A stretch of 6,809 bases of DNA from an uncultured Ruminiclostridium sp. (GTDB lineage: Bacteria > Bacillota > Clostridia > Oscillospirales > Ruminococcaceae), in contig CAKSIR010000122.1 in NCBI GenBank assembly GCA_934462775.1, forward strand, positions 1 to 6,809, given 5' to 3'. The position numbers were made by a program, and so were the translations under genes. Under the pieces are notes generated by a model that saw only the letters and a list, made by a program, of their open reading frames with translations, had not been told where the DNA came from and searched no databases. Of this stretch, positions 1-6,772 are shown in pieces. Each line of letters starts with the position of its first letter. Position 1 is the first letter of the stretch.

Positions 1-27
1 AAACGCCGATACAGTGTACCGGCGTTT
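1..27 (-). terminator. Probable intrinsic terminator of the solute-binding protein gene, cut by window edge
   Basis: An 8-bp perfect stem pairs AAACGCCG (1-8) with CGGCGTTT (20-27). After one mismatch the stem can continue for three more pairs. It lies 17 bases downstream of the - strand stop codon. Read on the - strand, the 3' arm ends in TTT at the window edge, so any longer U-run is out of view. On the + strand the stem is followed by CAGC, which is not a U-run, so the - orientation is preferred. Confidence 0.65.
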
Positions 28-44
28 CAGCGTATTTCGAGAAA

Positions 45-1559
45 TTATTCTGCTGTTAAATCCTGAGCCATCTTTTCTCTGTATGGGTCGAGGTAAGACT
101 CAACCGTACCGTAAAGCTGGTCGCGGAGTGTTGTGTAAGACGCGCCAAAGAACAGCGGACCATCAAGGAGAGTTTCCTCGCCGGCGTTGTTGAACAGGTT
201 TGTCATATCGGAGTTGAAGCCGAAGCAGTTATCGAACAGGAAGCTGAATGTGCCGCTTTCTGTGTCGCAGAGATCCATGAATACATCGTAAACCTCTTCT
301 GTCCATACTGCCTTGAACTTTTCCTTACGAGCAGCGTCGCATTCAGGGCAAACTGAAAGCTTTTCTTCTTCCTCGGTAAAGATATGTCCGCAGCCCGGGC
401 ATTTTGGATAGTAAACAGGGTCTGTGCTTAATGCGGTTTCTCTTGCTTCTGCAATGTTGTCGGGATCGGTTGCTTCTGTGCGGTTAAGCGTGATCCAGTC
501 GATAGCGCCCTTTACGTTCTTAGCGCCTGACGGAACCATGTATCCGTAGCTGTCGTATGCGATGTAATACTTGTCAGCCTTTTCATCTCTCGGGAAAGGA
601 AGAATACCAAGCTCGAAGTCGATTCCGTCCTTTGTGAGCTGCTTGGAAGCTGCGCCGTATGTCCACTCAGGCTCCATGCCTAAGAATAACAGCGTACCGT
701 CCTTGAATGCTTCTTCAGGAGCAACGTATCCCTCGCCTACAAGACCCTCCTTGTAAAGGGATTCAAGGAATTCCATTGCGCGCTGAATGTTCTGGTCCTT
801 CATGTTGTTGATAATCTGACCGTCAGCTGTAACGTCGATCATCTTTGTACCTGTCGTTGCAACGAAGCTCATACCGCCTACGCCTGTGTAGCCAACGTGC
901 GTATCGTCCTTGTTGCACCATTCAACAAGCAGATCCTTGAAAGTCGTCCATGTCCAGTTGCCTGCTGTATAAAGCTCGTAAGGATCGTCCATGCCTGCTT
1001 CTTCAAGAACTCTCTTGTTGTAGTTCAGAGCGAAGCTTCTTGTAATCTTATATGGTACATAGTAATGCTTTCCGCAGTAAACATACTGTTCGGCAATTTC
1101 CTTAATGCCCGACCATAATTCCGAATCAAGGTCTATATAGTTATCAAGCGGCGTGTACATATTCTTTGACATACCGTGCGGGAAAGACATCCACTCATAT
1201 CTTACAATATCAGGCGAAAGGTCTGACGCGATCAGCGTACCCAGCTTTTCAAAGTAAGCGGCGCCGGAAGATGTGATCTCCTGCTCGATTGTACCGCCGT
1301 ATCTCTCCTCGAACTTTGCTACCATGTCTGCATCGTTTGTAAGCAGATCCTCATACATCAGCCACTTAATTGTGCCTGTCGGAGCGTCCTCGTCAATATC
1401 TACAACTTCTGCCTCTGTAAATTCAATGTTTGCAGCGTTTTCAGTTGTAGTAGCCTCGCCTGTCGGCAGGCTGTTGCCGCCGTCTGAATTGCCGCAGGCA
1501 GTAATGCCAAGCGCCATTACTCCCGCAAGAACAGCGGACAAAATCTTCTTTGTCTTCAT
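45..1559 (-). CDS. Extracellular solute-binding lipoprotein of an ABC transporter (family 1, sugar-type), with zinc-ribbon-like insert
   Basis: This 504-residue protein is probably the substrate-capturing lipoprotein of an ABC importer, anchored on the outer face of the membrane. It has a lipoprotein signal peptide: KTKK at the N-terminus, a hydrophobic stretch at about 6-19, and lipobox ITAC with the lipidated Cys22. A Gly/Ser/Thr/Glu-rich linker runs to about residue 60. The mature part has the pattern of family 1 (MalE-like) binding proteins: a beta strand at TGTIKWLMYE, 'SDLSPDIVRYEW' near 112-123, 'YYVPYKITRSFALNYNKRVLEEAG' near 166-189, and 'GNWTWTTFKDLL' near 200-211. The substrate cannot be read from sequence; a carbohydrate is the family expectation. 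Residues 387-407 are odd: CPGC, 13 residues, then CPEC. The ATG is fixed by AGGAGG at 1565-1570, five bases upstream. No permease or ATPase gene is visible, and a terminator-like hairpin follows, so it may be transcribed alone. The identity as a binding protein is firm; the ligand is unknown. Confidence 0.88.
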   Translation of the reverse strand: MKTKKILSAVLAGVMALGITACGNSDGGNSLPTGEATTTENAANIEFTEAEVVDIDEDAPTGTIKWLMYEDLLTNDADMVAKFEERYGGTIEQEITSSGAAYFEKLGTLIASDLSPDIVRYEWMSFPHGMSKNMYTPLDNYIDLDSELWSGIKEIAEQYVYCGKHYYVPYKITRSFALNYNKRVLEEAGMDDPYELYTAGNWTWTTFKDLLVEWCNKDDTHVGYTGVGGMSFVATTGTKMIDVTADGQIINNMKDQNIQRAMEFLESLYKEGLVGEGYVAPEEAFKDGTLLFLGMEPEWTYGAASKQLTKDGIDFELGILPFPRDEKADKYYIAYDSYGYMVPSGAKNVKGAIDWITLNRTEATDPDNIAEARETALSTDPVYYPKCPGCGHIFTEEEEKLSVCPECDAARKEKFKAVWTEEVYDVFMDLCDTESGTFSFLFDNCFGFNSDMTNLFNNAGEETLLDGPLFFGASYTTLRDQLYGTVESYLDPYREKMAQDLTAE

Positions 1560-1630
1560 TTGTTCCTCCTATATAATCTTCATACGGCAAGTATGTAATT
1601 CGTGAATACGTTTACATTCTGCCTGATGAT

Positions 1631-1660
1631 ATTCTATCATATTAAAGCCGCCCTCGTCAA
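1631..1660 (-). promoter_or_regulatory. Candidate sigma-A promoter of the solute-binding protein gene
   Basis: On the - strand, TTGACG (1655-1660) is followed after 18 bases by TAGAAT (1631-1636). TG lies one base upstream of the -10 box, making it an extended -10. Each hexamer matches consensus at five of six positions. The predicted leader would be about 65 bases. ATGATA-TTC-TATCAT (1626-1640) is a small palindrome over the -10 box. A second TCGTCAA copy lies at 1669-1675, 15 bases from the one at 1654-1660. This is a pattern match only. Confidence 0.45.
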
Positions 1661-1832
1661 TTGATATTTCGTCAAAAAAGCAGCTTTCGTTTGGTGCAAT
1701 TTAAACAAAAACCGCTATCAATATATGATAAATACGCTGTATATTATTACACGCGTTACACTTCACAGCAGGTATATAGATTTTTATATATCATTGTAAT
1801 AAAATAAATATGACGTTTTTACGAAAAAGCAC

Positions 1833-1861
1833 TTGACAACCATAATAAAAAGTGTTACATT
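1833..1861 (+). promoter_or_regulatory. Sigma-A promoter of the hrcA-grpE-dnaK-dnaJ operon
   Basis: A perfect -35 box TTGACA (1833-1838) is followed after 17 bases by TACATT (1856-1861), which matches consensus at four of six positions. It is backed by TG one base upstream (1853-1854), an extended -10. Transcription should start near 1868, inside the left arm of the CIRCE operator. This is the usual arrangement for HrcA repression of a vegetative promoter. Upstream A/T runs at 1816-1828 may assist. Confidence 0.8.
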
Positions 1862-1865
1862 ATGT

Positions 1866-1892
1866 TTAGCACTCAGAGAGCAAGAGTGCTAA
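1866..1892 (+). promoter_or_regulatory. CIRCE operator (HrcA-binding site), perfect consensus
   Basis: TTAGCACTC (1866-1874), a nine-base spacer, then GAGTGCTAA (1884-1892) form the exact consensus CIRCE inverted repeat. HrcA dimers bind this site and repress class I heat-shock genes. It begins four bases after the -10 box and covers the predicted start point, so bound HrcA should block RNA polymerase. It would also be present in the mRNA leader, where it can fold as a hairpin. Its place just upstream of hrcA means autoregulation. Confidence 0.98.
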
Positions 1893-1915
1893 CACTCCAA
1901 AACAAAGAGTGCTAA
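1889..1915 (+). promoter_or_regulatory. Second, degenerate CIRCE-like palindrome overlapping the first
   Basis: CTAACACTC (1889-1897), a nine-base spacer, then GAGTGCTAA (1907-1915). The right arm is perfect and the left arm matches seven of nine consensus positions. The geometry is exactly that of CIRCE. It shares bases 1889-1892 with the perfect site, and the two centres lie 23 bases apart. It may be a weaker HrcA site, or the remains of a duplicated operator. HrcA binding here is inference. Confidence 0.6.
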
Positions 1916-1936
1916 TAAGCTCAGAGAGGTGAAACG

Positions 1937-2995
1937 ATGGAAGGCAGGACGCTAAAAATACTGGAAGCCATTGTTGATGAATATATCCGCACAGGCGAGC
2001 CTGTGGGATCAAAGACGCTTCTCGAAAAGACCGATATAAAATGTTCCTCCGCCACTATAAGAAACGAGATGGCGTCGCTGGAACAGCAGGGCTATCTTGA
2101 ACACCCTCACACCTCGGCGGGCAGAGTTCCCACATTCGCAGGATTTCGTCTTTACATCGAGAAAATGTCGCCTGAGAATCATCTTTCGGATGAGGAAAAG
2201 GAAAAAGTCGACAGAATCTTCGAGGACATTGACGCAGCCAGCGACGAGGAAATTATTGAAAATGCGTCAAGGGCGCTTGCAGAGGTTACGAAATGCGCGA
2301 TTGTATCGACCAATCAGACCTCTAAGTTCTCGGTAATCACAAAGGTTGACGTTATTCCGACAGGACGGAGAATGTACGTTCTTCTCCTCATTACATCGGG
2401 CGGTGCAATCAAAAACAGAGTTTGCCGCCTGTCATTCGATTTGACTCATGAACAGATGGATTTTTTCCAGCGTTTTGCAAATGATAATCTGAAAGGAATA
2501 AATCTTCAGAACGTTTCGGACGAATACATCGAAAACCTGACGGCGACGCTTGGCGGCTACATGATGACCTTATCTCCCCTGCTTAAAGGAATTGCGGATT
2601 TGTCCGCGGAGATGATGGAGGAGCAGGTGAACCTCGAGGGCGAAGCAAATCTGATGACCTGCGATGAATTCAAAGGACACGAGGTTGCAAGAATCCTTGA
2701 AACCAAAAATGAATTCACACAGATACTTGACCAGACATTCAGCGGCATAAACGTCATGTTCGGCAAGGAAAACGATACGTTCGTAATATCGAACTCCAGC
2801 ATTATTACAAGCTCGTTCAACAAGGGCGACGCAAAAGCAGGCTCATTCGGAGTTATCGGACCCATGAGGCTGGATTACAAGAAAATTATCCCTTATATTG
2901 AATATTTTACAAATAAAGTTACTCATTTATTGTCTGAGGAAGATGAAGATGAGGAGCTGTTAGCTATCGAAAAGGAGGCAGACAAATTTGAGTAA
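1937..2995 (+). CDS. hrcA: Heat-inducible transcription repressor HrcA
   Basis: HrcA is the dimeric repressor of class I heat-shock operons; it binds CIRCE and, in characterised Gram-positives, needs GroEL to stay active. The 352 residues fit the family length of about 340-350. The N-terminal winged helix (about 1-75) shows the family hallmark SSATIRNEMASLEQQGYLEH (37-56), followed by PHTSAGRVP (57-65). The rest is the GAF-like and dimerisation region, ending with the conserved GVIGPMRLDYKKIIPY (305-320). The C-terminal tail is acidic (EEDEDEELL, 334-342), and its coding sequence contains the grpE ribosome binding site. The ATG is preceded by GAGGTG five bases upstream. The CIRCE operators directly upstream imply that it represses its own operon. 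No key element is missing. Confidence 0.97.
   Translation: MEGRTLKILEAIVDEYIRTGEPVGSKTLLEKTDIKCSSATIRNEMASLEQQGYLEHPHTSAGRVPTFAGFRLYIEKMSPENHLSDEEKEKVDRIFEDIDAASDEEIIENASRALAEVTKCAIVSTNQTSKFSVITKVDVIPTGRRMYVLLLITSGGAIKNRVCRLSFDLTHEQMDFFQRFANDNLKGINLQNVSDEYIENLTATLGGYMMTLSPLLKGIADLSAEMMEEQVNLEGEANLMTCDEFKGHEVARILETKNEFTQILDQTFSGINVMFGKENDTFVISNSSIITSSFNKGDAKAGSFGVIGPMRLDYKKIIPYIEYFTNKVTHLLSEEDEDEELLAIEKEADKFE
2973..2990 (+). promoter_or_regulatory. Ribosome binding site that sets a TTG start for grpE
   Basis: A full AGGAGG (2973-2978) lies nine bases before TTG (2988-2990), inside the end of hrcA. The first in-frame ATG comes only at codon 57 of this reading, too late because it falls inside the coiled-coil region. 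The strong site plus the TTG therefore decides the start and gives an 8-base overlap with hrcA, consistent with coupled translation. Confidence 0.85.
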
Positions 2996-3530
2996 GGAAA
3001 AGAACAAAAAGGCAAAGGAAGAGGAGATACTCGAAAAGGAAGCAAACGAGGAAATCAAGGAGGCTGAAATAACAGAGGAACCAAAGGCTGAAGAGCCTGC
3101 CGCCGATAAAAAGGACGAGGAAATCGCAAAGCTCAAGGATCAGCTGTTAAGAAACATGGCTGAATACGATAACTACCGCAAGCGCACAAGCAGAGAACGC
3201 ATGGAGCTTGAGCCGGAAATAACGGCAAAGGTAGTTGCGGAATTCCTGCCGGTTATCGACAGCATTGAACGCGCGTTAAGTCATGAATGCTCCGATGAGA
3301 ATTACAAAAAGGGCATTGAGATGATTTACGAAAACTTCATGGAAACAATGAGCAAGCTTGGAGTTGAACAGATTGCCGCTGAGGGCGATTTCGACCCGAG
3401 TATCCATCAGGCAGTTCAGCAGGTACAGAGCGACGAGCTTGAAAGCGGTAAGATAGCCGCCACATTCCAGAAAGGCTACAAAATCGGCAACAAGATAATC
3501 CGCTTCGCAATGGTTGCGGTAGTTGCATAA
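2988..3530 (+). CDS. grpE: Nucleotide exchange factor GrpE (DnaK co-chaperone)
   Basis: GrpE is a cytoplasmic dimer that opens the DnaK nucleotide-binding domain and releases ADP, allowing ATP to rebind and substrate to leave. The 180 residues are normal for the family. The first 40 or so are a Lys/Glu-rich, low-complexity, probably disordered tail. A long helix (about 42-85, with AKLKDQLLRNMAEYDNYRKR) forms the dimer coiled coil. The C-terminal beta domain carries the family signature: FDPSIHQAV (135-143) and FQKGYKIGNKIIRFAMVAV (160-178). The usual RPAMV-type motif here reads RFAMV. Translation starts at TTG after a strong ribosome binding site inside hrcA. No terminator separates it from dnaK, 43 AT-rich bases downstream. 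The assignment is secure. Confidence 0.96.
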   Translation: MSKEKNKKAKEEEILEKEANEEIKEAEITEEPKAEEPAADKKDEEIAKLKDQLLRNMAEYDNYRKRTSRERMELEPEITAKVVAEFLPVIDSIERALSHECSDENYKKGIEMIYENFMETMSKLGVEQIAAEGDFDPSIHQAVQQVQSDELESGKIAATFQKGYKIGNKIIRFAMVAVVA

Positions 3531-3573
3531 ATCAAGTTAAAAATTCTATTTATATAAAAAGGAGACTTTTATT

Positions 3574-5406
3574 ATGGGAAAGATTATAGGTATTGACTTA
3601 GGTACAACAAATTCCTGCGTATCCGTTATTGAAGGCGGCGAAGCAACAGTTATCACAAACAGCGAGGGTTCAAGAACAACTCCGTCGGTTGTTGCATTCA
3701 CAAAGGACGGCGAACGTCTTGTAGGTCAGCTTGCTAAGAACCAGGCAGTTACAAACCCTGACAGAACAGTTATTTCAATCAAGCGCCACATGGGCGAGGA
3801 CTACAAGGTAAACATTGACGGCAAGGCTTACACTCCGCAGGAAATTTCCGCTATGATTCTTACAAAGCTGAAGAACGAGGCTGAAAATTATCTGGGCGAA
3901 AAGGTAACGGACGCAGTTATCACAGTTCCTGCATACTTCACAGACTCACAGCGTCAGGCTACAAAGGACGCAGGTCAGATTGCAGGTCTTAACGTAAAGC
4001 GTATTATCAACGAGCCGACAGCGGCAGCGCTTGCTTACGGCATCGATAAGGAAAACGACCAGAAGATCGTTGTATACGACCTCGGCGGCGGTACGTTCGA
4101 TGTATCCGTAATCGAAATCGGCGACGGTATCCAGGAGGTTCTTGCAACAGCAGGCAACAACCACTTAGGCGGCGACGACTTCGACCAGAGAGTCATCAAC
4201 TTCCTCGTAAGCGAATTCAAGAGAACAGACGGCACAGACCTGACAAACGATAAGTTCGCTATGCAGAGATTAAAGGACGAGGCTGAAAAGGCTAAGATCG
4301 CCCTTTCAAACACAACCTCCGTAAACATCAACATTCCGTATATCACAGCTGACGCAACAGGTCCGAAGCACATGAACGTTACGCTTACAAGAGCTAAGTT
4401 CAACGAGCTGACAGCAGACCTTGTTGAAGCTACAATGGGTCCGTTAAAGCAGGCGGTTTCCGACTCCGGCTTAAAGCTCAGCGAAATCGACAAGATTCTG
4501 TTAGTCGGCGGTTCAACGCGTATTCCTGCTGTTCAGGATGCTGTTAAGAGCTACCTCGGCAAGGATCCGTTCAAGGGCATTAACCCTGATGAATGCGTTG
4601 CAATGGGCGCTGCATTGCAGGGCGGCGTTCTTAACAAGGAAGTTACAGGCTTGCTTCTTCTTGATGTTACACCGCTGTCACTTGGTATTGAAACAGCAGG
4701 CGGCGTATGCACAAGAATGATCGACCGCAACACAACAATTCCTACAAAGAAGTCGCAGATATTCTCTACCTACTCCGATAACCAGCCAAGCGTTGACATC
4801 AACATCTTACAGGGTGAACGTGAGTTTGCTAAGGACAACAAGTCTATCGGTACGTTCCGTCTTGACGGCATTGCTCCTGCTCCCCGCGGAATCCCGCAGA
4901 TTGAAGTTACATTCGATATTGACGCAAACGGTATCGTAAACGTATCCGCAAAGGATTTAGGCACAGGCAAGGAACAGCACGTTTCTATCACCGCTTCAAC
5001 AAACATGAGCAAGGACGATATTGATAAGGCTGTCAAGGAAGCTGAAGCTTATGCGGAAGAGGACAAGAAGCGCAAGGAAGAGGTTGATACGCGCAACGAA
5101 GCCGACCAGATGGTTTACCAGACCGAAAAGGCTATGGGCGAATTTGGCGACAAGCTTACAGACGCAGACAAGTCCAATGTAAATCCTAAGATTGACGCGC
5201 TGAAGGAAGCGCTGAAGGGCTCGGACATTGAAGCTATCAAGGCTAAGAAGGACGAACTCCAGAAGGCGTTCTACGATGTAGCAGGCAGAATATACCAGGA
5301 ACAGGGCGCTGCCGCTCAGGCTGCCGATGTTCAGGGCGCAGGCACAAGCCAGCCGAACAGCAGCGGCGACGACAACGTAGTTGACGCTGACTTCAAGGAA
5401 GTTTAA
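3574..5406 (+). CDS. dnaK: Molecular chaperone DnaK (Hsp70)
   Basis: DnaK is the ATP-dependent Hsp70 chaperone that binds exposed hydrophobic peptides, working with DnaJ and GrpE. The 610 residues are typical for Firmicutes. All three Hsp70 signatures are present: IDLGTTNS (7-14), [14 protein letters not shown] (167-180) and [13 protein letters not shown] (308-320). The catalytic lysine is K70 (SIKRHMG). The segment after K70 runs straight into [16 protein letters not shown], so the roughly two-dozen-residue insert of Gram-negative DnaKs is absent. The interdomain linker is [12 protein letters not shown] (360-371), followed by the beta substrate-binding domain and a helical lid from about 480. 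The Ala/Gln/Gly-rich tail ends in VVDADFKEV (602-610). The position of E. coli Thr199 appears to be Asn196, as in other Gram-positive DnaKs. The start is supported by AAAGGAG at 3558-3564, nine bases before ATG. It is cotranscribed from the CIRCE-controlled promoter. Confidence 0.99.
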   Translation: MGKIIGIDLGTTNSCVSVIEGGEATVITNSEGSRTTPSVVAFTKDGERLVGQLAKNQAVTNPDRTVISIKRHMGEDYKVNIDGKAYTPQEISAMILTKLKNEAENYLGEKVTDAVITVPAYFTDSQRQATKDAGQIAGLNVKRIINEPTAAALAYGIDKENDQKIVVYDLGGGTFDVSVIEIGDGIQEVLATAGNNHLGGDDFDQRVINFLVSEFKRTDGTDLTNDKFAMQRLKDEAEKAKIALSNTTSVNINIPYITADATGPKHMNVTLTRAKFNELTADLVEATMGPLKQAVSDSGLKLSEIDKILLVGGSTRIPAVQDAVKSYLGKDPFKGINPDECVAMGAALQGGVLNKEVTGLLLLDVTPLSLGIETAGGVCTRMIDRNTTIPTKKSQIFSTYSDNQPSVDINILQGEREFAKDNKSIGTFRLDGIAPAPRGIPQIEVTFDIDANGIVNVSAKDLGTGKEQHVSITASTNMSKDDIDKAVKEAEAYAEEDKKRKEEVDTRNEADQMVYQTEKAMGEFGDKLTDADKSNVNPKIDALKEALKGSDIEAIKAKKDELQKAFYDVAGRIYQEQGAAAQAADVQGAGTSQPNSSGDDNVVDADFKEV

Positions 5407-5538
5407 TTAAATTCAACATTGCACAGGGGCGGCTAAGGCTGCCCCTTGTGGTGGTTTACCACATATGAAAATAAGGGTGGCGAGAGGTGTTGAGCCTGTC
5501 GGCAGCCTATCCATACAAGGAAGGTAAGGTCATTAGCA
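5407..5538 (+). other. Structured 132-base spacer between dnaK and dnaJ
   Basis: This spacer is longer than the other gaps in the operon. It holds a strong hairpin (5422-5450), a small one (GTGG-TTTA-CCAC, 5451-5462), and downstream segments complementary to the first hairpin's 3' arm. There is no CIRCE and no convincing promoter. A 20-codon reading frame (5465-5527) lacks a good ribosome binding site. The dnaJ ribosome binding region is the purine-rich AAGGAAGGTAAGG (5517-5529), a weaker site than those of hrcA, grpE and dnaK. Confidence 0.7.
5422..5450 (+). promoter_or_regulatory. Strong RNA hairpin after dnaK, attenuator or mRNA-stability element
   Basis: CACAGGGGCGGC (5422-5433) pairs with GCTGCCCCTTGTG (5438-5450) around a TAAG loop. 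This gives about 12 pairs with one bulged T and one G-T pair, and it begins 15 bases after the dnaK stop. It is followed by GTGGTTTACC rather than a U-run, so it is not a clean intrinsic terminator. It could cause partial termination, protect the dnaK message from 3' decay, or act in control of dnaJ. Its formation is strongly predicted; its role is open. Confidence 0.7.
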
Positions 5539-6735
5539 ATGGCAGAAAAAAGAGATTATTACGAGGTGCTGGGTATCTCCAAGGGCGCGACCGAGGACGA
5601 AATCAAGCGTGCATTCCGTAAAAAAGCAAGGGAATATCATCCTGACGTAAACCCGTCACCCGATGCTGCCGAAAAATTCAAGGAAATTAACGAGGCGAAC
5701 GAGGTTCTCTCCGACCCTCAGAAGCGTGCAAGATACGACCAGTTCGGTCACGCAGGCGTTGACCCGTCTTATGGCGGCGGCGCAGGCGGCTTCGGCGGCG
5801 GTTTCGGTGGGTTCAGCGGCGGATTCAGCGGCGGCGACGGCATAGACTTAGGCGATATTTTCGACTCGATTTTCGGCGGCGGAATGGGCGGCGGCAGAGC
5901 AAGCGCAAACCCGAACGCTCCAAGACGCGGCTCGGATATTGCGGTTAATCTGGAAATCAGCCTTATGGAAGCCTGCAAGGGCATAACCCACGAAATAGAA
6001 ATCACAAGAGCGGACACCTGCGACGCCTGCGGCGGCTCGGGTGCAAAGAGCGGCACTTCGCCAAAGACCTGCCCCGACTGCAACGGCTCAGGCAAGGTGC
6101 GCTTCCAGCAGCGTACGGTTCTCGGCGCAATGTCAAGCACGAGAGTTTGCTCGCGCTGCTCCGGCAAGGGCAAAATTATCGAAACTCCATGTCCGGTTTG
6201 CAGCGGTCAGGGACGCGTTCAGAAGAAGAAGAAAATCAAATTCAACGTTCCCGCAGGTATTGACGACGGACAGACGCTGTGCATAAACGGCGAGGGCAAC
6301 GTTGGCGCAAACGGCGGACCGAGAGGCGACCTGAACGTTCGAATTTCCGTAAGAAAAGACCCGATTTTCGAGCGCCGCGCTTACGATTTATGGTGCGAGA
6401 TTCCTATTACTTATACGCAGGCAGCGCTGGGCGCTGAAATGACCGTTCCAACCATAGACGGCAACGTTCAGTACACTATCCCCGAGGGCACACAGCCGGG
6501 CACGGTATTCCGTCTTAAGGGCAAGGGCGTAAAGAAGCTTCGCAGCGAAAGCCGCGGCGACCAGATGGTAAAGGTTATCGTTGAAGTTCCTAAGCACCTC
6601 AGCAAGAAACAGAAGGAAGCTTTACAGGCATTCGAATCCGAGCTGAACGAAAAGAACTACGAAAAGAGCAGCAGCTTTATGGATAAGCTGAAAAAATTCG
6701 GCGAGGACCTCAAAAAGAACATAACCGGAAAATAA
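5539..6735 (+). CDS. dnaJ: Chaperone DnaJ (type I Hsp40)
   Basis: DnaJ is the Hsp40 co-chaperone that binds unfolded protein, hands it to DnaK and triggers ATP hydrolysis. The 398 residues show the full type I layout. The J domain (about 5-70) has HPD at 34-36. The Gly/Phe-rich linker is at about 78-119. The zinc domain has four CxxCxGxG repeats: CDACGGSG (161), CPDCNGSG (178), CSRCSGKG (204) and CPVCSGQG (218). By family knowledge, repeats 1 and 4 bind one zinc and repeats 2 and 3 the other. The C-terminal substrate-binding domains (about 230-350) include [11 protein letters not shown], and a Lys/Glu-rich tail follows. The start is ATG with a diffuse AAGG-rich ribosome binding region, AAGG at 5526-5529 lying nine bases upstream. 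It is last in the operon, 132 bases after dnaK, and is complete, with TAA four bases before a hairpin. Confidence 0.98.
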   Translation: MAEKRDYYEVLGISKGATEDEIKRAFRKKAREYHPDVNPSPDAAEKFKEINEANEVLSDPQKRARYDQFGHAGVDPSYGGGAGGFGGGFGGFSGGFSGGDGIDLGDIFDSIFGGGMGGGRASANPNAPRRGSDIAVNLEISLMEACKGITHEIEITRADTCDACGGSGAKSGTSPKTCPDCNGSGKVRFQQRTVLGAMSSTRVCSRCSGKGKIIETPCPVCSGQGRVQKKKKIKFNVPAGIDDGQTLCINGEGNVGANGGPRGDLNVRISVRKDPIFERRAYDLWCEIPITYTQAALGAEMTVPTIDGNVQYTIPEGTQPGTVFRLKGKGVKKLRSESRGDQMVKVIVEVPKHLSKKQKEALQAFESELNEKNYEKSSSFMDKLKKFGEDLKKNITGK

Positions 6736-6739
6736 AATC

Positions 6740-6765
6740 GACCGCTCCGAGATTTCGGGGCGGTC
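6740..6765. terminator. Hairpin directly after dnaJ; T-rich flank lies on the - strand side
   Basis: GACCGCTCCGA (6740-6750) pairs with TCGGGGCGGTC (6755-6765) around a GATT loop, giving 11 pairs including one G-T. It starts four bases after the dnaJ stop codon, a usual place for an operon terminator. However, on the + strand it is followed by AAGCTGTAAAAAG. The T-rich flank (GATTTTATTTTC) follows it on the - strand. It may end dnaJ transcription imperfectly, stabilise the message end, or serve a convergent gene. Confidence 0.6.
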
Positions 6766-6772
6766 AAGCTGT

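Larger units (their letters stand above)
1560..1936. other. Divergent AT-rich regulatory region between the binding-protein gene and hrcA
   Basis: These 377 bases contain no credible gene. They hold the ribosome binding site and candidate promoter of the - strand gene on the left side. On the right are the heat-shock promoter, two CIRCE palindromes and the hrcA ribosome binding site (GAGGTG, 1926-1931, five bases before ATG). The middle (about 1680-1830) is very AT-rich with short inverted A/T runs, and I see no recognisable operator there. TTTTT-ACG-AAAAA just upstream of the hrcA -35 box could act as an UP-like element. Confidence 0.8.

Noticed and set aside
1458..1469. 12-mer GCCTGTCGGCAG shared with the dnaK-dnaJ spacer (5494-5505)
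   Set aside because: One copy is inside coding sequence and there is no flanking similarity, so chance is sufficient.
1273..1605. 110-codon + strand frame opposite the start of the binding-protein gene
   Set aside because: It is a shadow of a well-supported lipoprotein gene with an excellent ribosome binding site on the other strand. The translated product is Ser-rich with no recognisable domain.
3531..3573. Possible dnaK promoter in the AT-rich grpE-dnaK gap (TATATA at 3551-3556)
   Set aside because: No -35-like hexamer lies at suitable spacing, and the gap is only 43 bases; it looks like an AT-rich leader before a good ribosome binding site.
4035..4493. 152-codon - strand frame within dnaK
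   Set aside because: It lies antisense to a highly conserved part of DnaK, and its openness follows from dnaK codon use. It has no domain or credible context.
5490..5518. Possible internal promoter for dnaJ (TTGAGC, 17 bases, ATACAA)
   Set aside because: The -10 match is poor and there is no CIRCE or extended -10. The sequence is better explained as part of the structured leader.
5769..5900. GGC-rich repetitive stretch in dnaJ as a DNA repeat
   Set aside because: It encodes the normal Gly/Phe-rich linker of DnaJ, so the repetition is explained by protein composition.
5769..6173. 134-codon - strand frame rich in Pro within dnaJ
   Set aside because: The proline runs are simply the reverse complement of the Gly-rich linker codons of DnaJ.
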